Assembly: GCF_007992835.1 (NCBI RefSeq) | Contig: NZ_BKBA01000012.1 | Span: 1-64,000, forward strand | Direction of reading: 5' to 3' | Origin: Knoellia locipacati | GTDB lineage: Bacteria; Actinomycetota; Actinomycetes; Actinomycetales; Dermatophilaceae | Length of the DNA stretch: 64,000 nt | Shown: piece after piece, positions 45,405 to 54,407 of the stretch | How the letters are laid out: each line of letters begins with the position of its first letter | Position numbering within the stretch: the first letter of the stretch is position 1 | Notes under the pieces: model-generated | The model's database searches: none | What the model was told of the DNA's origin: nothing | Seen by the model: the letters and a program-made list of their open reading frames with translations, nothing else | Made by a program: the position numbers and the translations under genes

Positions 45405-45776
45405 CTAGAAGGCGAGCTCCATGGCCCGCCGGCGCACCTCGGTCTTGAACCCGCCGCGCAGCGCGTCGATCGGCGCACCCTCGACGGGGAGGGTGGCGTC
45501 GGGGGTGAAGAGCCAGCGCAGGATCTCGTCGTCCTTCATGCCGCCGTCACCGAGCACGGTGAAGGTGCCCTTGAGTGCGGAGAGGACGCCCTCGTCGTCG
45601 AAGAACTTGGCGGGGACGGCGACGACGTGGCGCTCACCGATGCGTGCGGCGAGGATCTCGCGGTCGTCGATGAGCCGTCGCACGTCGGCCAGTCGGACGC
45701 CCAGGCGCTCGGCGATGTCGGGGACGGTCAGCCACTCGCCGACGAGGGTCTGGAGCGGGGTCTCCTCAGTGTTCAC
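45405..45776 (-). CDS. Rv2175c-family DNA-binding protein
   Basis: This 123-residue protein resembles M. tuberculosis Rv2175c, a winged-helix DNA-binding protein phosphorylated by PknL. The helix-turn-helix reads LTVPDIAERLGVRLADVRRLIDDREI, and the C-terminal part ends RRRAMELAF. GTG 45776 (MNTEETPLQTLVGEW) is the start; the threonines near the N-terminus correspond to the region PknL phosphorylates in the mycobacterial protein. The transglycosylase and the pknL gene itself follow, divergently. Confidence 0.87.
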   Translation of the reverse strand: MNTEETPLQTLVGEWLTVPDIAERLGVRLADVRRLIDDREILAARIGERHVVAVPAKFFDDEGVLSALKGTFTVLGDGGMKDDEILRWLFTPDATLPVEGAPIDALRGGFKTEVRRRAMELAF

Positions 45777-45899
45777 GGAGGTCAGCGTGCCACAAGTCTC
45801 GCGCGTACTAGTCACAGCCGCTACTCTGTCATCGCCTGCCACAGGAGACCCACAGACAACACGGCGTCGACCCCGTCGTCGCGGAAAGGACGGCCTTCC

Positions 45900-47030
45900 A
45901 TGGTCATCGCCCTCCCCCCGGCGACCGTGCCGCCGACCGCAGTCATCCCGACGCACGCGGTCAGCCACAGCTCCCCCGCCCCGCACGGCTGGACGACCTA
46001 CACGGTGCGCAGCGGCGACACGCTCACCGGTCTGGCTGCGACGTTCCGCACCACGCCGCGCTCGATCGCGGTCAAGAACGGCATCACCGACGGTCGCCGC
46101 CTCTGGGCCGGCTCGACCATCCAGGTGCCGGCGCGCGCGAGCGCCACGGCGAAGGCCGCGCCCCGCAGCACCGGCCGCCACCTGGCCTCGCACCGGGTCC
46201 GCAGCGGCGAGACGCTCTACGACATCGCCGCCCGCTACGGCACGACCGTCTCCGCGATCGCGAAGGCCAGCGGCATCTCCCCGCGCTCGTTCATCCAGCC
46301 GGGCCAGACGGTCCGCGTCCTCGTCCGCGGCGGTACGTCCGGCGTGAAGGCCACGTCCTCCGGCGGCACGACGTCGCGCGGAACCGGCTACCGCGTCCAG
46401 CCCGGCGACACCCTGCTGGGGATCGCCGCCACGCACGGCCGCACGGTCTCCTCCCTCGTCAAGGCCAACGGGCTGCGCGGCACGACGATCTATGCCGGCC
46501 AGCGCCTCGTCCTGCCCGGCACCGCGGCCCGCAGGTCGAGCCCGAGCTCGCTGCCGAACACCTTCGCGGGCCGGACCTACCCCGCCAAGGTCGTGCTCAA
46601 CGCCGCGCGCAACCGGCAGATCCTCGCCAAGCGCCACACGCCCACCCGCGCGCAGACCAAGGCCCTCGTCGCGGCAACCGCCCGCCGCCACGGCGTCGAC
46701 CCGAGGCTGGCCCTCGCGATCTCGATGCAGGAGTCCGGCTGGAACCAGAAGCAGGTCTCGGTGGCCAACGCCGTCGGCATCATGCAGGTCATCCCGTCCG
46801 GTGGCGACTGGGCCTCCTCGCTCGTCGGCCGCAAGCTCGACCTCCTCGACCCGCAGGACAACGTCACCGCCGGCGTCGTCATGCTGCGCGCCCTGACCCG
46901 GATGGCCGCGACCGAGGACCAGGCCATCGCCGGCTACTACCAGGGGCTCGCGTCCGTCCGCTCGCGCGGCATGTTCACCGACACCAAGGGCTACGTCACC
47001 AACATCAAGTCGCTCAAGGGCCGTATGTGA
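45900..47030 (+). CDS. LysM-repeat protein with C-terminal lytic transglycosylase domain
   Basis: This 376-residue protein has three LysM motifs (YTVRSGDTLTGLAATF, HRVRSGETLYDIAARYG and YRVQPGDTLLGIAATHG) separated by Ser/Thr/Arg-rich linkers. An SLT domain follows, ISMQESGWNQKQVSVANAVGIMQVIP, with the catalytic Glu. It should cleave peptidoglycan glycan strands. ATG 45900 (AAAGGA nine bases upstream) gives no clear signal peptide; the first 31 residues are Pro/Thr-rich with only weak hydrophobicity. It lies between Rv2175c-like and pknL genes. Confidence 0.9.
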   Translation: MVIALPPATVPPTAVIPTHAVSHSSPAPHGWTTYTVRSGDTLTGLAATFRTTPRSIAVKNGITDGRRLWAGSTIQVPARASATAKAAPRSTGRHLASHRVRSGETLYDIAARYGTTVSAIAKASGISPRSFIQPGQTVRVLVRGGTSGVKATSSGGTTSRGTGYRVQPGDTLLGIAATHGRTVSSLVKANGLRGTTIYAGQRLVLPGTAARRSSPSSLPNTFAGRTYPAKVVLNAARNRQILAKRHTPTRAQTKALVAATARRHGVDPRLALAISMQESGWNQKQVSVANAVGIMQVIPSGGDWASSLVGRKLDLLDPQDNVTAGVVMLRALTRMAATEDQAIAGYYQGLASVRSRGMFTDTKGYVTNIKSLKGRM

Positions 47031-47080
47031 CACCCGCGGGGTCGAGCGCCGGGGTCCACGGGCTGCCCTCGGGCAGTCCG

Positions 47081-47086
47081 TACACT
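47081..47086 (+). promoter_or_regulatory. -10 box of pknL (leaderless)
   Basis: TACACT ends six bases before the GTG start codon, so transcription would begin at or next to the initiation codon. No Shine-Dalgarno sequence lies between them. Confidence 0.55.
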
Positions 47087-47092
47087 CGTCGG

Positions 47093-49045
47093 GTGTCCAC
47101 CGCCCCCTCCGACGACCTCGTCGGCGAGACCCTCGACGGTCGCTACCGCGTCCTCGAGCGGCTGGCCGACGGTGGCATGGCGACGGTCTTCCTCGCGCTG
47201 GACACCCGCCTCGACCGTGAGGTCGCGCTCAAGGTCATGCGGCCCCACCTGGCCCAGGACGAGTCGTTCCGCTCACGCTTCCACCGTGAGGCCCGCTCCG
47301 CCGCACGCCTGTCGCACCCCGGTGTCGTCGCCGTCTTCGACCAGGGCGAGGACGCCGGCCGGATGTTCCTGGCGATGGAGTACGTCCCCGGGCAGACCCT
47401 GCGCGACGTCATCCGTGCCGAGGGCTCGCTGACGCCCCGGGCCGCGATCGACATCATGCTCCCGGTGCTCGACGCGCTCGCCGCCGCGCACCGCGCCGGC
47501 ATCATCCACCGCGACGTCAAGCCCGAGAACGTCATCCTCCGGGAGGACGGCGCCGTCAAGGTGGCCGACTTCGGGCTGGCCCGTGCGGTGACCTCCCACA
47601 CGGTGACGTCCTCCTCGGGCCTGCTGCTCGGCACGGTCGCCTACCTCTCGCCCGAGCAGGTCGAGCGCGGGATCGCCGATGCCCGCAGCGACGTCTACGC
47701 CGCGGGGCTCCTGCTCTTCGAGATGCTCACCGGCTCCAAGGCCTTCGACGGCGACACGGCGATCAACGTCGCCTACCAGCACGTGCACGCGGGGGCGCCC
47801 CGGCTGCGCGACCGCGACCCGCACGCGCCGGAGGTCCTCGACGAGCTCGTCGCGACGGCGACGGCTCGCGACCCCGACGGGCGCCCGGTCGACGCCGCGG
47901 CGTTCGCGACCCTCCTGCGCACCGCGCGACGTGAGCTGACGCCGGACGAGCTCGACGACCGACCCGACGCGGCCGACGCCGCTGCCGCCGCAGCGGTCAC
48001 GACCCGCACCACCGCGCTCCCCGTCGAGCGTCCCGCGACGCGCGGGTCCCACGCCCAGCCCTCGGCGTCGCTGCGTGACCAGGTGCGCGGCGCTCCCCCG
48101 GCCACCGCCGGAGGTGTGGCGGTGCGCACGTCCGGGCCGCGCGGACCTCGCGGTCGCCGCCGCGCCGTCTGGCCCTGGATCCTCGTCGTCGTCTCTGCGG
48201 CCATCGCCTCGGCGACCGCGTGGTTCTTCATCGCCGGGCCGGGCGCCCCGACGATCGTGCCGGCCGTGGTGGGCAAGCCGGTCGTGGCGGCCGAGTCGTC
48301 CATGCGTGCACAGCACCTCGACCCCTCACGGCGCGACGGCTTCAGCGAGACGGTGGCCAAGGGCGTCGTCATCTCGACCACCCCCAAGGCCAATGACGAG
48401 GTCCGCCGCGGCACGACGGTGACGCTCGTCGTCTCCAAGGGCCCGGAGCGCTACTCCGTCCCCACCCTCGCGGGCGCAAGCCTCGCCGAGGCGACCAACC
48501 AGATCACCGGGGCCAACCTCGCCCTCGGCAAGGTGACCGAGGCCTTCGACGAGGAGGTCCCCGAGGGCCAGGTCGTCGCGAGCAGCCCCAAGGCCGGCAC
48601 GTCCCTCAAGCGGGGCAGCGTCGTCGCCCTCACCGTGAGCAAGGGCCGCCAGCCGGTCAAGGTCGAGAACTTCACCGGCAAGCCGCTCACCGGCGCGCGC
48701 AACACGCTCGGCAAGGCCGGTCTCGTCGTCGAGGTCTCCGGCGAGGAGAACAGCGACACCGTCCCGGCCGGCTCCATCATCAGCCAGGACCCTGCCGGCG
48801 GCACGCTCTTCAAGGGCGACAAGGTCACCATGGTCGTCTCCAAGGGACCCGTCCTCGTGACGGTGCCCGGAGGCCTGATCGGCAAGCAGTTCACCGTCGT
48901 GCGGCAGATCCTCACGACGGCCGGTTTCAAGGTCACCGAGAAGCAGGCCATCCCCGGCATCAACTTCGGCACCGTGCAGGGACTGAGCCTGCCCGAGGGG
49001 TCGCAGCAGCCCAAGGGCTCCGAGATCGTCGTGACGACGGTCTGA
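47093..49045 (+). CDS. pknL: PASTA-domain Ser/Thr protein kinase (PknL-like)
   Basis: This 650-residue membrane kinase has the P-loop LADGGMATVF with catalytic Lys in VALKVM, then IIHRDVKPENVIL, ADFGLARA and the LLGTVAYLSPEQ activation segment. A low-complexity juxtamembrane region leads to a single membrane span (WPWILVVVSAAIASATAWFF, about residue 365). Four extracellular PASTA repeats follow, which bind muropeptides in related kinases. GTG 47093 is six bases after TACACT, so the mRNA is probably leaderless. In M. tuberculosis pknL is next to Rv2175c, its substrate; the same pairing here has the LysM transglycosylase between. Confidence 0.94.
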   Translation: MSTAPSDDLVGETLDGRYRVLERLADGGMATVFLALDTRLDREVALKVMRPHLAQDESFRSRFHREARSAARLSHPGVVAVFDQGEDAGRMFLAMEYVPGQTLRDVIRAEGSLTPRAAIDIMLPVLDALAAAHRAGIIHRDVKPENVILREDGAVKVADFGLARAVTSHTVTSSSGLLLGTVAYLSPEQVERGIADARSDVYAAGLLLFEMLTGSKAFDGDTAINVAYQHVHAGAPRLRDRDPHAPEVLDELVATATARDPDGRPVDAAAFATLLRTARRELTPDELDDRPDAADAAAAAAVTTRTTALPVERPATRGSHAQPSASLRDQVRGAPPATAGGVAVRTSGPRGPRGRRRAVWPWILVVVSAAIASATAWFFIAGPGAPTIVPAVVGKPVVAAESSMRAQHLDPSRRDGFSETVAKGVVISTTPKANDEVRRGTTVTLVVSKGPERYSVPTLAGASLAEATNQITGANLALGKVTEAFDEEVPEGQVVASSPKAGTSLKRGSVVALTVSKGRQPVKVENFTGKPLTGARNTLGKAGLVVEVSGEENSDTVPAGSIISQDPAGGTLFKGDKVTMVVSKGPVLVTVPGGLIGKQFTVVRQILTTAGFKVTEKQAIPGINFGTVQGLSLPEGSQQPKGSEIVVTTV

Positions 49046-49046
49046 G

Positions 49047-49982
49047 GTGGACACACCTCCCTCCCCCGTCCACGACGGGCGGGCCCGCCTCGCCGTCCTG
49101 CTCCTGCTCGCGGTCACCGCTGTCTGGGGCTCGACGTTCTTCCTCATCCGCGACCTCGTCGAGCACGTCCCCTCGGCCGACTTCCTCGCGGTCCGCTTCG
49201 GGATCGCCGCGATCCTCATGTTCGCGCTCTTCTCCCGACAGACGCTGTCCCTGACGCGTCGTGAGCTCACGCTGGGTGTCGGTCTCGGTGTCCTGTATGC
49301 CGTGGCTCAGCTCCTCCAGACCGTCGGACTCGAGACCACGGCGGCCTCGGTGTCGGGGTTCCTCACCGGCACCTACATCGTCCTCACCCCCGTCCTCGGG
49401 GCGCTGCTCCTGCGCGACCACGTCCCGCGGGTCGCGTGGGTCGCGGCGGTCATCGCCATGGCTGGGATCGGGGTCCTCTCGCTCCAGGGACTGGCGATGG
49501 GCTTCGGCGAGTCGCTCACCCTGGGCTCGGCGGCGATCTACGCCCTGCACATCCTCGCGCTGGGCCGCTGGTCCACCGCCTCGACCGCGCTGGGCCTGTC
49601 GACCGTGCAGGCCGCGGTCATCGCCTTGGTCTGTCTCGTCGCGGCCGTCCCGGACGGCGTGACCCTCCCCGCGACCGGGGGCCAGTGGGTCTCCCTGCTC
49701 TACATGGCCGTCGTCGCGGGCGCCGGCGCGCTCCTCGCTCAGACGTGGGCGCAGGCGCACCTCACCGCGACCCGGGCGGCGATCGTCATGGCGATGGAGC
49801 CCGTGTTCGCGGCGGTCTTCGCGGTGCTCTTCGGCGACGAGGCGGTCACCTGGCGGCTCCTCGTCGGCGGCGGGCTCGTTCTCGGCGCGATGTACCTCGT
49901 CGAGCTCCGGGGAGTCACCCACGACGCGGGCGTCTCGGCCCTCGAGGACCCACCCGCCGAGATCCTCCACCACGACGTCTGA
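49047..49982 (+). CDS. DMT-superfamily EamA transporter
   Basis: This 311-residue protein has ten predicted membrane segments in two EamA halves: VWGSTFFLIRDLVEHVPSAD in the first, and MAMEPVFAAVFAVLFGDEAV in the second. Substrate and direction are unknown; relatives export metabolites or amino acids. GTG 49047 begins one base after the kinase stop, suggesting co-transcription. It is convergent with the threonine aldolase gene. Confidence 0.9.
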   Translation: MDTPPSPVHDGRARLAVLLLLAVTAVWGSTFFLIRDLVEHVPSADFLAVRFGIAAILMFALFSRQTLSLTRRELTLGVGLGVLYAVAQLLQTVGLETTAASVSGFLTGTYIVLTPVLGALLLRDHVPRVAWVAAVIAMAGIGVLSLQGLAMGFGESLTLGSAAIYALHILALGRWSTASTALGLSTVQAAVIALVCLVAAVPDGVTLPATGGQWVSLLYMAVVAGAGALLAQTWAQAHLTATRAAIVMAMEPVFAAVFAVLFGDEAVTWRLLVGGGLVLGAMYLVELRGVTHDAGVSALEDPPAEILHHDV

Positions 49983-50022
49983 CCCCGACCGGTCGCCCCG
50001 GCCGAGCACTCAGGGGTGGAGC

Positions 50023-51090
50023 TCAGCGAGAGAGCAGGTCGACGAAGACCTCGGTCGCGGCATCGGTCCCGGCGTCGTCGACGTCGAGGTGCCAGACCAG
50101 GCGCACGCCCTGAGGCCCTGCGGCATACGTGCGTATGCCGCGCGCACCGGCGGCGTCGACGAGCTCGGCAGGTGCCCAGGAGGTCTCGGACAGGTCGAGC
50201 ATGACGATGTTGGTCTCGACGCGCTGCGGGCCGACGACGGACGGCGCCACGGCACCGACGGCCTTGGCGAACCGGGCCGCGCGTGCGTGGTCGTCGGCCA
50301 GGCGGTCGACGTGGTGGTCGAGGGCGTGCAGACCGGCCGCGGCGAGGATGCCGACCTGTCGCATGCCGCCACCGAAACGCTTGCGCCAGATGCGTGCTCG
50401 CGCCATCTGCTCGGCCGAGCCGACGAGCACCGAGCCGACCGGAGCGCCGAGGCCCTTGGACAGGCAGACGCTCACGGTGTCGAACTCGCGGCCGTAGTCG
50501 GCGAGCGGTATGCCGGTCGCGACGTGGGCGTTCCAGAGACGGGCACCGTCGAGGTGCATCGCGACGCCGGCCTCGCGGCTGGCCGCCCGCACCTCGCGGA
50601 TCGCCTCGAGCGGCTGGATCGTTCCACCGCCGAAGTTGTGGGTGTTCTCGACGACGATGAGGGCCGTGCCCACCTGGTAGGGCCCGGCGCCGGTGCTCAT
50701 GAGGCCCAGCGGTGCCGACGGCTCGAGCCGCCCGCGCTCGGCGGCCCAGGAGCGCGAGGAGATGCCCGAGAGCACCGCGGCCGCACCGAGCTCGGCGCGC
50801 AGCACGTGCGCGAGCGAGTCGGCGATGACCTCCTCGCCGGCCTCGACGTGCAGCCGCATGCCGAGCTGGTTGGCCATCGACCCGGTGGGCGTGAAGAGGG
50901 CGTCCTCGTGCCCGAGGAGCTCTGCGACGCGTCTCTGGAGCTCGGTGACCGTCGGGTCCTCACCGAAGACGTCGTCGCCGACGGGGGCCTGCGCCATCGC
51001 CGAGCGCATCGCCCGGGTCGGCTGGGTCAGCGTGTCCGAGAGCAGGTCCGCGACCCAGCGACGCGGCATACCGGATTCGTCGTCCGTCAC
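50023..51090 (-). CDS. Threonine aldolase (GntG/LtaE-like PLP enzyme)
   Basis: This 355-residue fold-type I PLP enzyme cleaves L-threonine to glycine and acetaldehyde or a similar beta-hydroxy amino acid. Motifs are DLLSDTLTQPTRAMR, MANQLGMRL, ENTHNFGGGTIQ, MHLDGARLWNA and VSVCLSKGLGAPVGS with the PLP lysine. GTG 51090 follows the DAHP synthase stop by one base; ATG 51069 is an alternative. A pair of octamers (50121-50140) is embedded in its 3' part and can form a hairpin. Confidence 0.9.
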   Translation of the reverse strand: MTDDESGMPRRWVADLLSDTLTQPTRAMRSAMAQAPVGDDVFGEDPTVTELQRRVAELLGHEDALFTPTGSMANQLGMRLHVEAGEEVIADSLAHVLRAELGAAAVLSGISSRSWAAERGRLEPSAPLGLMSTGAGPYQVGTALIVVENTHNFGGGTIQPLEAIREVRAASREAGVAMHLDGARLWNAHVATGIPLADYGREFDTVSVCLSKGLGAPVGSVLVGSAEQMARARIWRKRFGGGMRQVGILAAAGLHALDHHVDRLADDHARAARFAKAVGAVAPSVVGPQRVETNIVMLDLSETSWAPAELVDAAGARGIRTYAAGPQGVRLVWHLDVDDAGTDAATEVFVDLLSR

Positions 51091-51091
51091 G

Positions 51092-52444
51092 TCAGTCGCG
51101 ACTGAGCATCTCGGCGACGAGGAACGCGAGCTCGAGCGACTGCTGGTGGTTGAGCCGCGGGTCGCACACCGTCTCGTAACGCTTGTTGAGGTCGGCGTCG
51201 AGGATCTTCTCGGAGCCACCGATGCACTCGGTGACGTCGTTGCCGGTGAGCTCGACGTGGATGCCGCCGGGCACGGTGCCCAGGCCCTGGTGGACCTCGA
51301 AGAAGCCGCGCACCTCCTCGACGACGTCCTCGAAGTCGCGCGTCTTGTAGCCGGACGCCGACTCGAAGGTGTTGCCGTGCATCGGGTCGCAGATCCACGT
51401 GACCGCGGCACCGCTGGCCGTGACCTTCTCGACGATCGGCGCAAGCGCCTCGCGCACCTGCCCGGCGCCCATGCGGGTGATGAAGGTGAGGCGGCCGGGA
51501 GTGCGCTCCGGGTCGACGAGGTCGATCATCCGCAGGAGGTCGTCGACCTGCGCCTTGGCCGAGACCTTGACGCCGATCGGGTTGTGGATGCGGCTCACGA
51601 AGTCGAGGTGGGCACCGCCGAGGTCGCGGGTGCGCTCACCGATCCAGATGAAGTGCCCCGACGTGTCGTAGAGGTTGCCGGTGCGCGAGTCGACACGGGT
51701 CAGCGGGCGCTCGTAGTCGAGGATGAGCGCCTCGTGGGCGGCGAAGAACTCGGTCGTGCGCATCGCCTCGAAGTCGGCGCCACAGGCCGCCATGAACTTC
51801 ATCGCCTTGTCGATGTCGCGGGCGAGCTTCTCGTAGCGCTGGTTGGCGGCGTTGGCGACGAACCCGCGGTTCCAGTCGTGGACGTGGCGCAGGTCGGCGA
51901 AACCACCGGTGGTGAACGCGCGCACGAGGTTCAGGGTCGCGCTGCTCGCGTGGTAGGCACGCACCAGCCGCTGCGGGTTGGGGTGGCGCGCCTCGGGCGT
52001 GAACTCGAAGTCGTTGACCATGTCGCCGCGGTAGGCCGGCAGCGTCACGTCCTCGCGCGTCTCGCTGTTGCTGCTGCGGGGCTTGGCGAACTGGCCCGCC
52101 ATGCGACCGACCTTGACGACCGGGACCGACGCGCCGTAGGTGAGGACCGCCGCCATCTGCAGGATCGTCTTGATCCGGTTCTTGATGTTGTCGGCGGTCG
52201 CGCCGGCGAAGGTCTCGGCGCAGTCGCCGCCCTGGAGGACGAACGCCTCACCGGCGCCCGCCGAGGCCATCCGGTCGCGCAGCACGTCGCACTCACCGGC
52301 GAAGACGAGCGGCGGATAGGTCGAGAGCTCGGCGACGGCCGACTCGAGCGCCGCAGGGTCCGGCCAGACCGGCTGCTGCGCAGCGGGCAGGTCGGGGGTC
52401 GCTTCGAGGAAGGTGCTGAGGTCGGGGCCGATGGTCGTGCTCAC
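51092..52444 (-). CDS. aroG: Class II 3-deoxy-7-phosphoheptulonate synthase
   Basis: This enzyme starts the shikimate pathway by condensing phosphoenolpyruvate and erythrose-4-phosphate. The 450-residue length and motifs LQGGDCAETFAG, KVGRMAGQFAKPRSS, ICDPMHGNTFESASGYKTRDF and GGIHVELTGNDVTECIGG are those of the plant/actinobacterial type II class. GTG 52444 is seven bases after TATCCT, suggesting a leaderless mRNA. The threonine aldolase gene follows after one base. Confidence 0.95.
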   Translation of the reverse strand: MSTTIGPDLSTFLEATPDLPAAQQPVWPDPAALESAVAELSTYPPLVFAGECDVLRDRMASAGAGEAFVLQGGDCAETFAGATADNIKNRIKTILQMAAVLTYGASVPVVKVGRMAGQFAKPRSSNSETREDVTLPAYRGDMVNDFEFTPEARHPNPQRLVRAYHASSATLNLVRAFTTGGFADLRHVHDWNRGFVANAANQRYEKLARDIDKAMKFMAACGADFEAMRTTEFFAAHEALILDYERPLTRVDSRTGNLYDTSGHFIWIGERTRDLGGAHLDFVSRIHNPIGVKVSAKAQVDDLLRMIDLVDPERTPGRLTFITRMGAGQVREALAPIVEKVTASGAAVTWICDPMHGNTFESASGYKTRDFEDVVEEVRGFFEVHQGLGTVPGGIHVELTGNDVTECIGGSEKILDADLNKRYETVCDPRLNHQQSLELAFLVAEMLSRD

Positions 52445-52497
52445 GCGACCAAGGATAGGCGCGTCTCGTGATGTGGCCTGCGGCGCCCGTATGCCGG

Positions 52498-53211
52498 TCA
52501 GCCGCCGGTGCCGCCCGGCGCGTCCTCGAGCCCTCGCGCGAGCGCGAAGCGGACGAGCTCGACGCGGTTGTGGAGGTGCAGCTTGCCGAGCGTGTTCTGG
52601 ACGTGGTTCTGGACGGTGCGGTGCGACAGGACGAGCTCGGCGGCGATCTCCTTGTAGGACATGCCGGTCGCGACGAGGCGCAGGACCTCGGTCTCGCGGT
52701 CGGTGAGCTCGGGGATCGGCCGGTTCGCCGGGGCCGGCGCCACCTCGCCCCCGTCGTCGCCGGTGGCCATCCGCCGGAACTCCCCCAGCACGAGGCCGGC
52801 GAGGCCGGGCGTGAAGACCGCCTCGCCCCGCGCGGTCGCGGCCACGGCGTCGACGATCTCCTGGCCCGAGGCCGACTTCACGAGGTAGCCGGTGGCTCCC
52901 GCCTTGATGGCGGCGAGCACGTCGAGCTGCTCACCACTGGCCGAGAGGATGAGCACCCGCGTCTCGAGGTCGCCGAGCGCCCGGCAGACCTCGTCGCCGC
53001 GCAGCCCGGGGAGGTTGAGGTCGAGCACGAGGACGTCGGGCCGCGTGGCCCGGGCCCGGCGCACGGTCGACGGCCCGTCGGCGGCGGTCGCGACGACGTC
53101 GAGCCCGGCCCGCGCGAGGTCGCGCTCGAGCGCACCCAGCCAGAGCGGGTGGTCGTCGGCGACGAGCACCCGCGTCCGTGGGGACGGCGCCGGGGTGGGG
53201 TGGTCGGTCAT
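52498..53211 (-). CDS. LuxR/NarL-family response regulator (MacR-like)
   Basis: The 237-residue regulator has a receiver domain with acidic ADDHP and phospho-acceptor Asp in DVLVLDLNLPG, and Lys in YLVKSASG. The C-terminal LuxR HTH reads LTDRETEVLRLVATGMSYKEIAAELVLSHRTVQNHVQNTLGKL. Its start overlaps the sensor-kinase stop as ATGA. Gene order (plsC, kinase, regulator, DAHP synthase) is that of the Streptomyces MacRS region, which affects morphology and antibiotic production, so orthology is plausible. Confidence 0.9.
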   Translation of the reverse strand: MTDHPTPAPSPRTRVLVADDHPLWLGALERDLARAGLDVVATAADGPSTVRRARATRPDVLVLDLNLPGLRGDEVCRALGDLETRVLILSASGEQLDVLAAIKAGATGYLVKSASGQEIVDAVAATARGEAVFTPGLAGLVLGEFRRMATGDDGGEVAPAPANRPIPELTDRETEVLRLVATGMSYKEIAAELVLSHRTVQNHVQNTLGKLHLHNRVELVRFALARGLEDAPGGTGG

Positions 53212-54407
53212 GCGGACTCCTCGCGGGGCACGGTGATGACGACCCGGCAGCCTGCGCCGGGTCGGGTGATGACGTCTGTGGTTCCGCCGAGGTCGCGCAC
53301 GCGCCCGACGATCGACTGGCTCATGCCGAGGCGTCCTCGCTCGGAGGCCGAGAGCAGGTGCGCCGGCTCGACCCCGACGCCGTTGTCGCGCACGGTGACC
53401 GTGACCGTGTCGCCGTGGTCCTCGAGGAGCAGCCACGCCTTGGCGTCCTCCCCCGCGTGGCGGATGACGTTGTCGAGGGCGGCGAGGACGGCGGCGTCGA
53501 GCTCCTCGGCGCGGGTCTGCTCGAGCGGGACCGGACCTCCGGGGAGCGAGACGCTCACCCGCTCGCCCTCGTGGGCGCCGAGGAGCAATCGCAGGTCGCG
53601 CCGGATCTCGCCCTCGACCGACGCGGCGAGCCGCGGTCCGAGGACGTCCTGCGACACGAGACGTCGCAGCGCCCGCTCCTGGTCGGCGGCCAGCGCCCCG
53701 AGCTCGGCGCCCTGCCCACCGATCTCGTCGCCCCGCCGGTGGATGAAGGCGAGCGTCTGGAGCACCCCGTCGTGCACGACCCGGGCGAGCCGCTCGCGCT
53801 CTCGCAGGCGCTCGCGCTCGGCGACGACCTGCTCGTAGCGCTGCAGCCCGCCACGACCGAGGTCGACGGCGAGCCCGATGAGCCCGCCGAGCAGGAAGAG
53901 CAGGAGGATGTTGTGCCAGGTGCCGCCGTTCGGGGTGCCGATCTCGACGAGGTCGGCGGCGGAGATGATGCCCGCGACGACGATCCCGCCGAGGCGTCCA
54001 TGGAGGACCGCGGCGCCGACGACGCCACCAGCGGCCCACATCGTCGGGAGCGTCAGGGTGCCGGCGGCGACGTCCTCGGGGTGGTCGGCCAGCAGCGTGG
54101 CGAAGATGCCGCCCACGGCCAGCCCCACCTCGACGGCCAGCAGCCAGGTCGTGCGGCGCCGGAAGGCGAGCACCAGCAGGCTGAACCCCATGAGCACGGC
54201 GATGACCGTGAACGCGACCCAGGGACGCAGCATCGTCTCGTGGCGGCCCCAGACGAGGATCCCGGCATACAGGGCGGCCATGGGGCGGAACCAGTCGAGA
54301 CCGCGCGAGAACGCCTCGACGATGACCGGCTCGGTCCGGCCGGTGCGCACCGACGTGTCGACCACGCCGAAGAGCGCCCCCCGGCGCCCCGAGGGCTCAG
54401 CCGGCAC
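53208..54407 (-). CDS. Sensor histidine kinase (MacS-like, HisKA_3)
   Basis: This 399-residue kinase has five or six membrane segments in residues 35-190, then a dimerisation helix RERERLARVVHDGVLQTL with the phospho-acceptor His, and a HATPase domain (LDNVIRHAG, VTVRDNGVGV). It pairs with the adjacent NarL-type regulator. GTG 54407 overlaps the last codons of the plsC-like gene by eleven bases, so translation is coupled; other in-frame starts upstream would lengthen the overlap. No large sensory domain is evident, which suggests a membrane-derived signal. Confidence 0.88.
   Translation of the reverse strand: MPAEPSGRRGALFGVVDTSVRTGRTEPVIVEAFSRGLDWFRPMAALYAGILVWGRHETMLRPWVAFTVIAVLMGFSLLVLAFRRRTTWLLAVEVGLAVGGIFATLLADHPEDVAAGTLTLPTMWAAGGVVGAAVLHGRLGGIVVAGIISAADLVEIGTPNGGTWHNILLLFLLGGLIGLAVDLGRGGLQRYEQVVAERERLRERERLARVVHDGVLQTLAFIHRRGDEIGGQGAELGALAADQERALRRLVSQDVLGPRLAASVEGEIRRDLRLLLGAHEGERVSVSLPGGPVPLEQTRAEELDAAVLAALDNVIRHAGEDAKAWLLLEDHGDTVTVTVRDNGVGVEPAHLLSASERGRLGMSQSIVGRVRDLGGTTDVITRPGAGCRVVITVPREESA

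Noticed and set aside
47027-47092. Upstream ATG start for pknL at 47027
   Set aside because: The extra 22 residues are not kinase-like and overlap the transglycosylase stop; the TACACT box six bases before GTG 47093 supports the later start.
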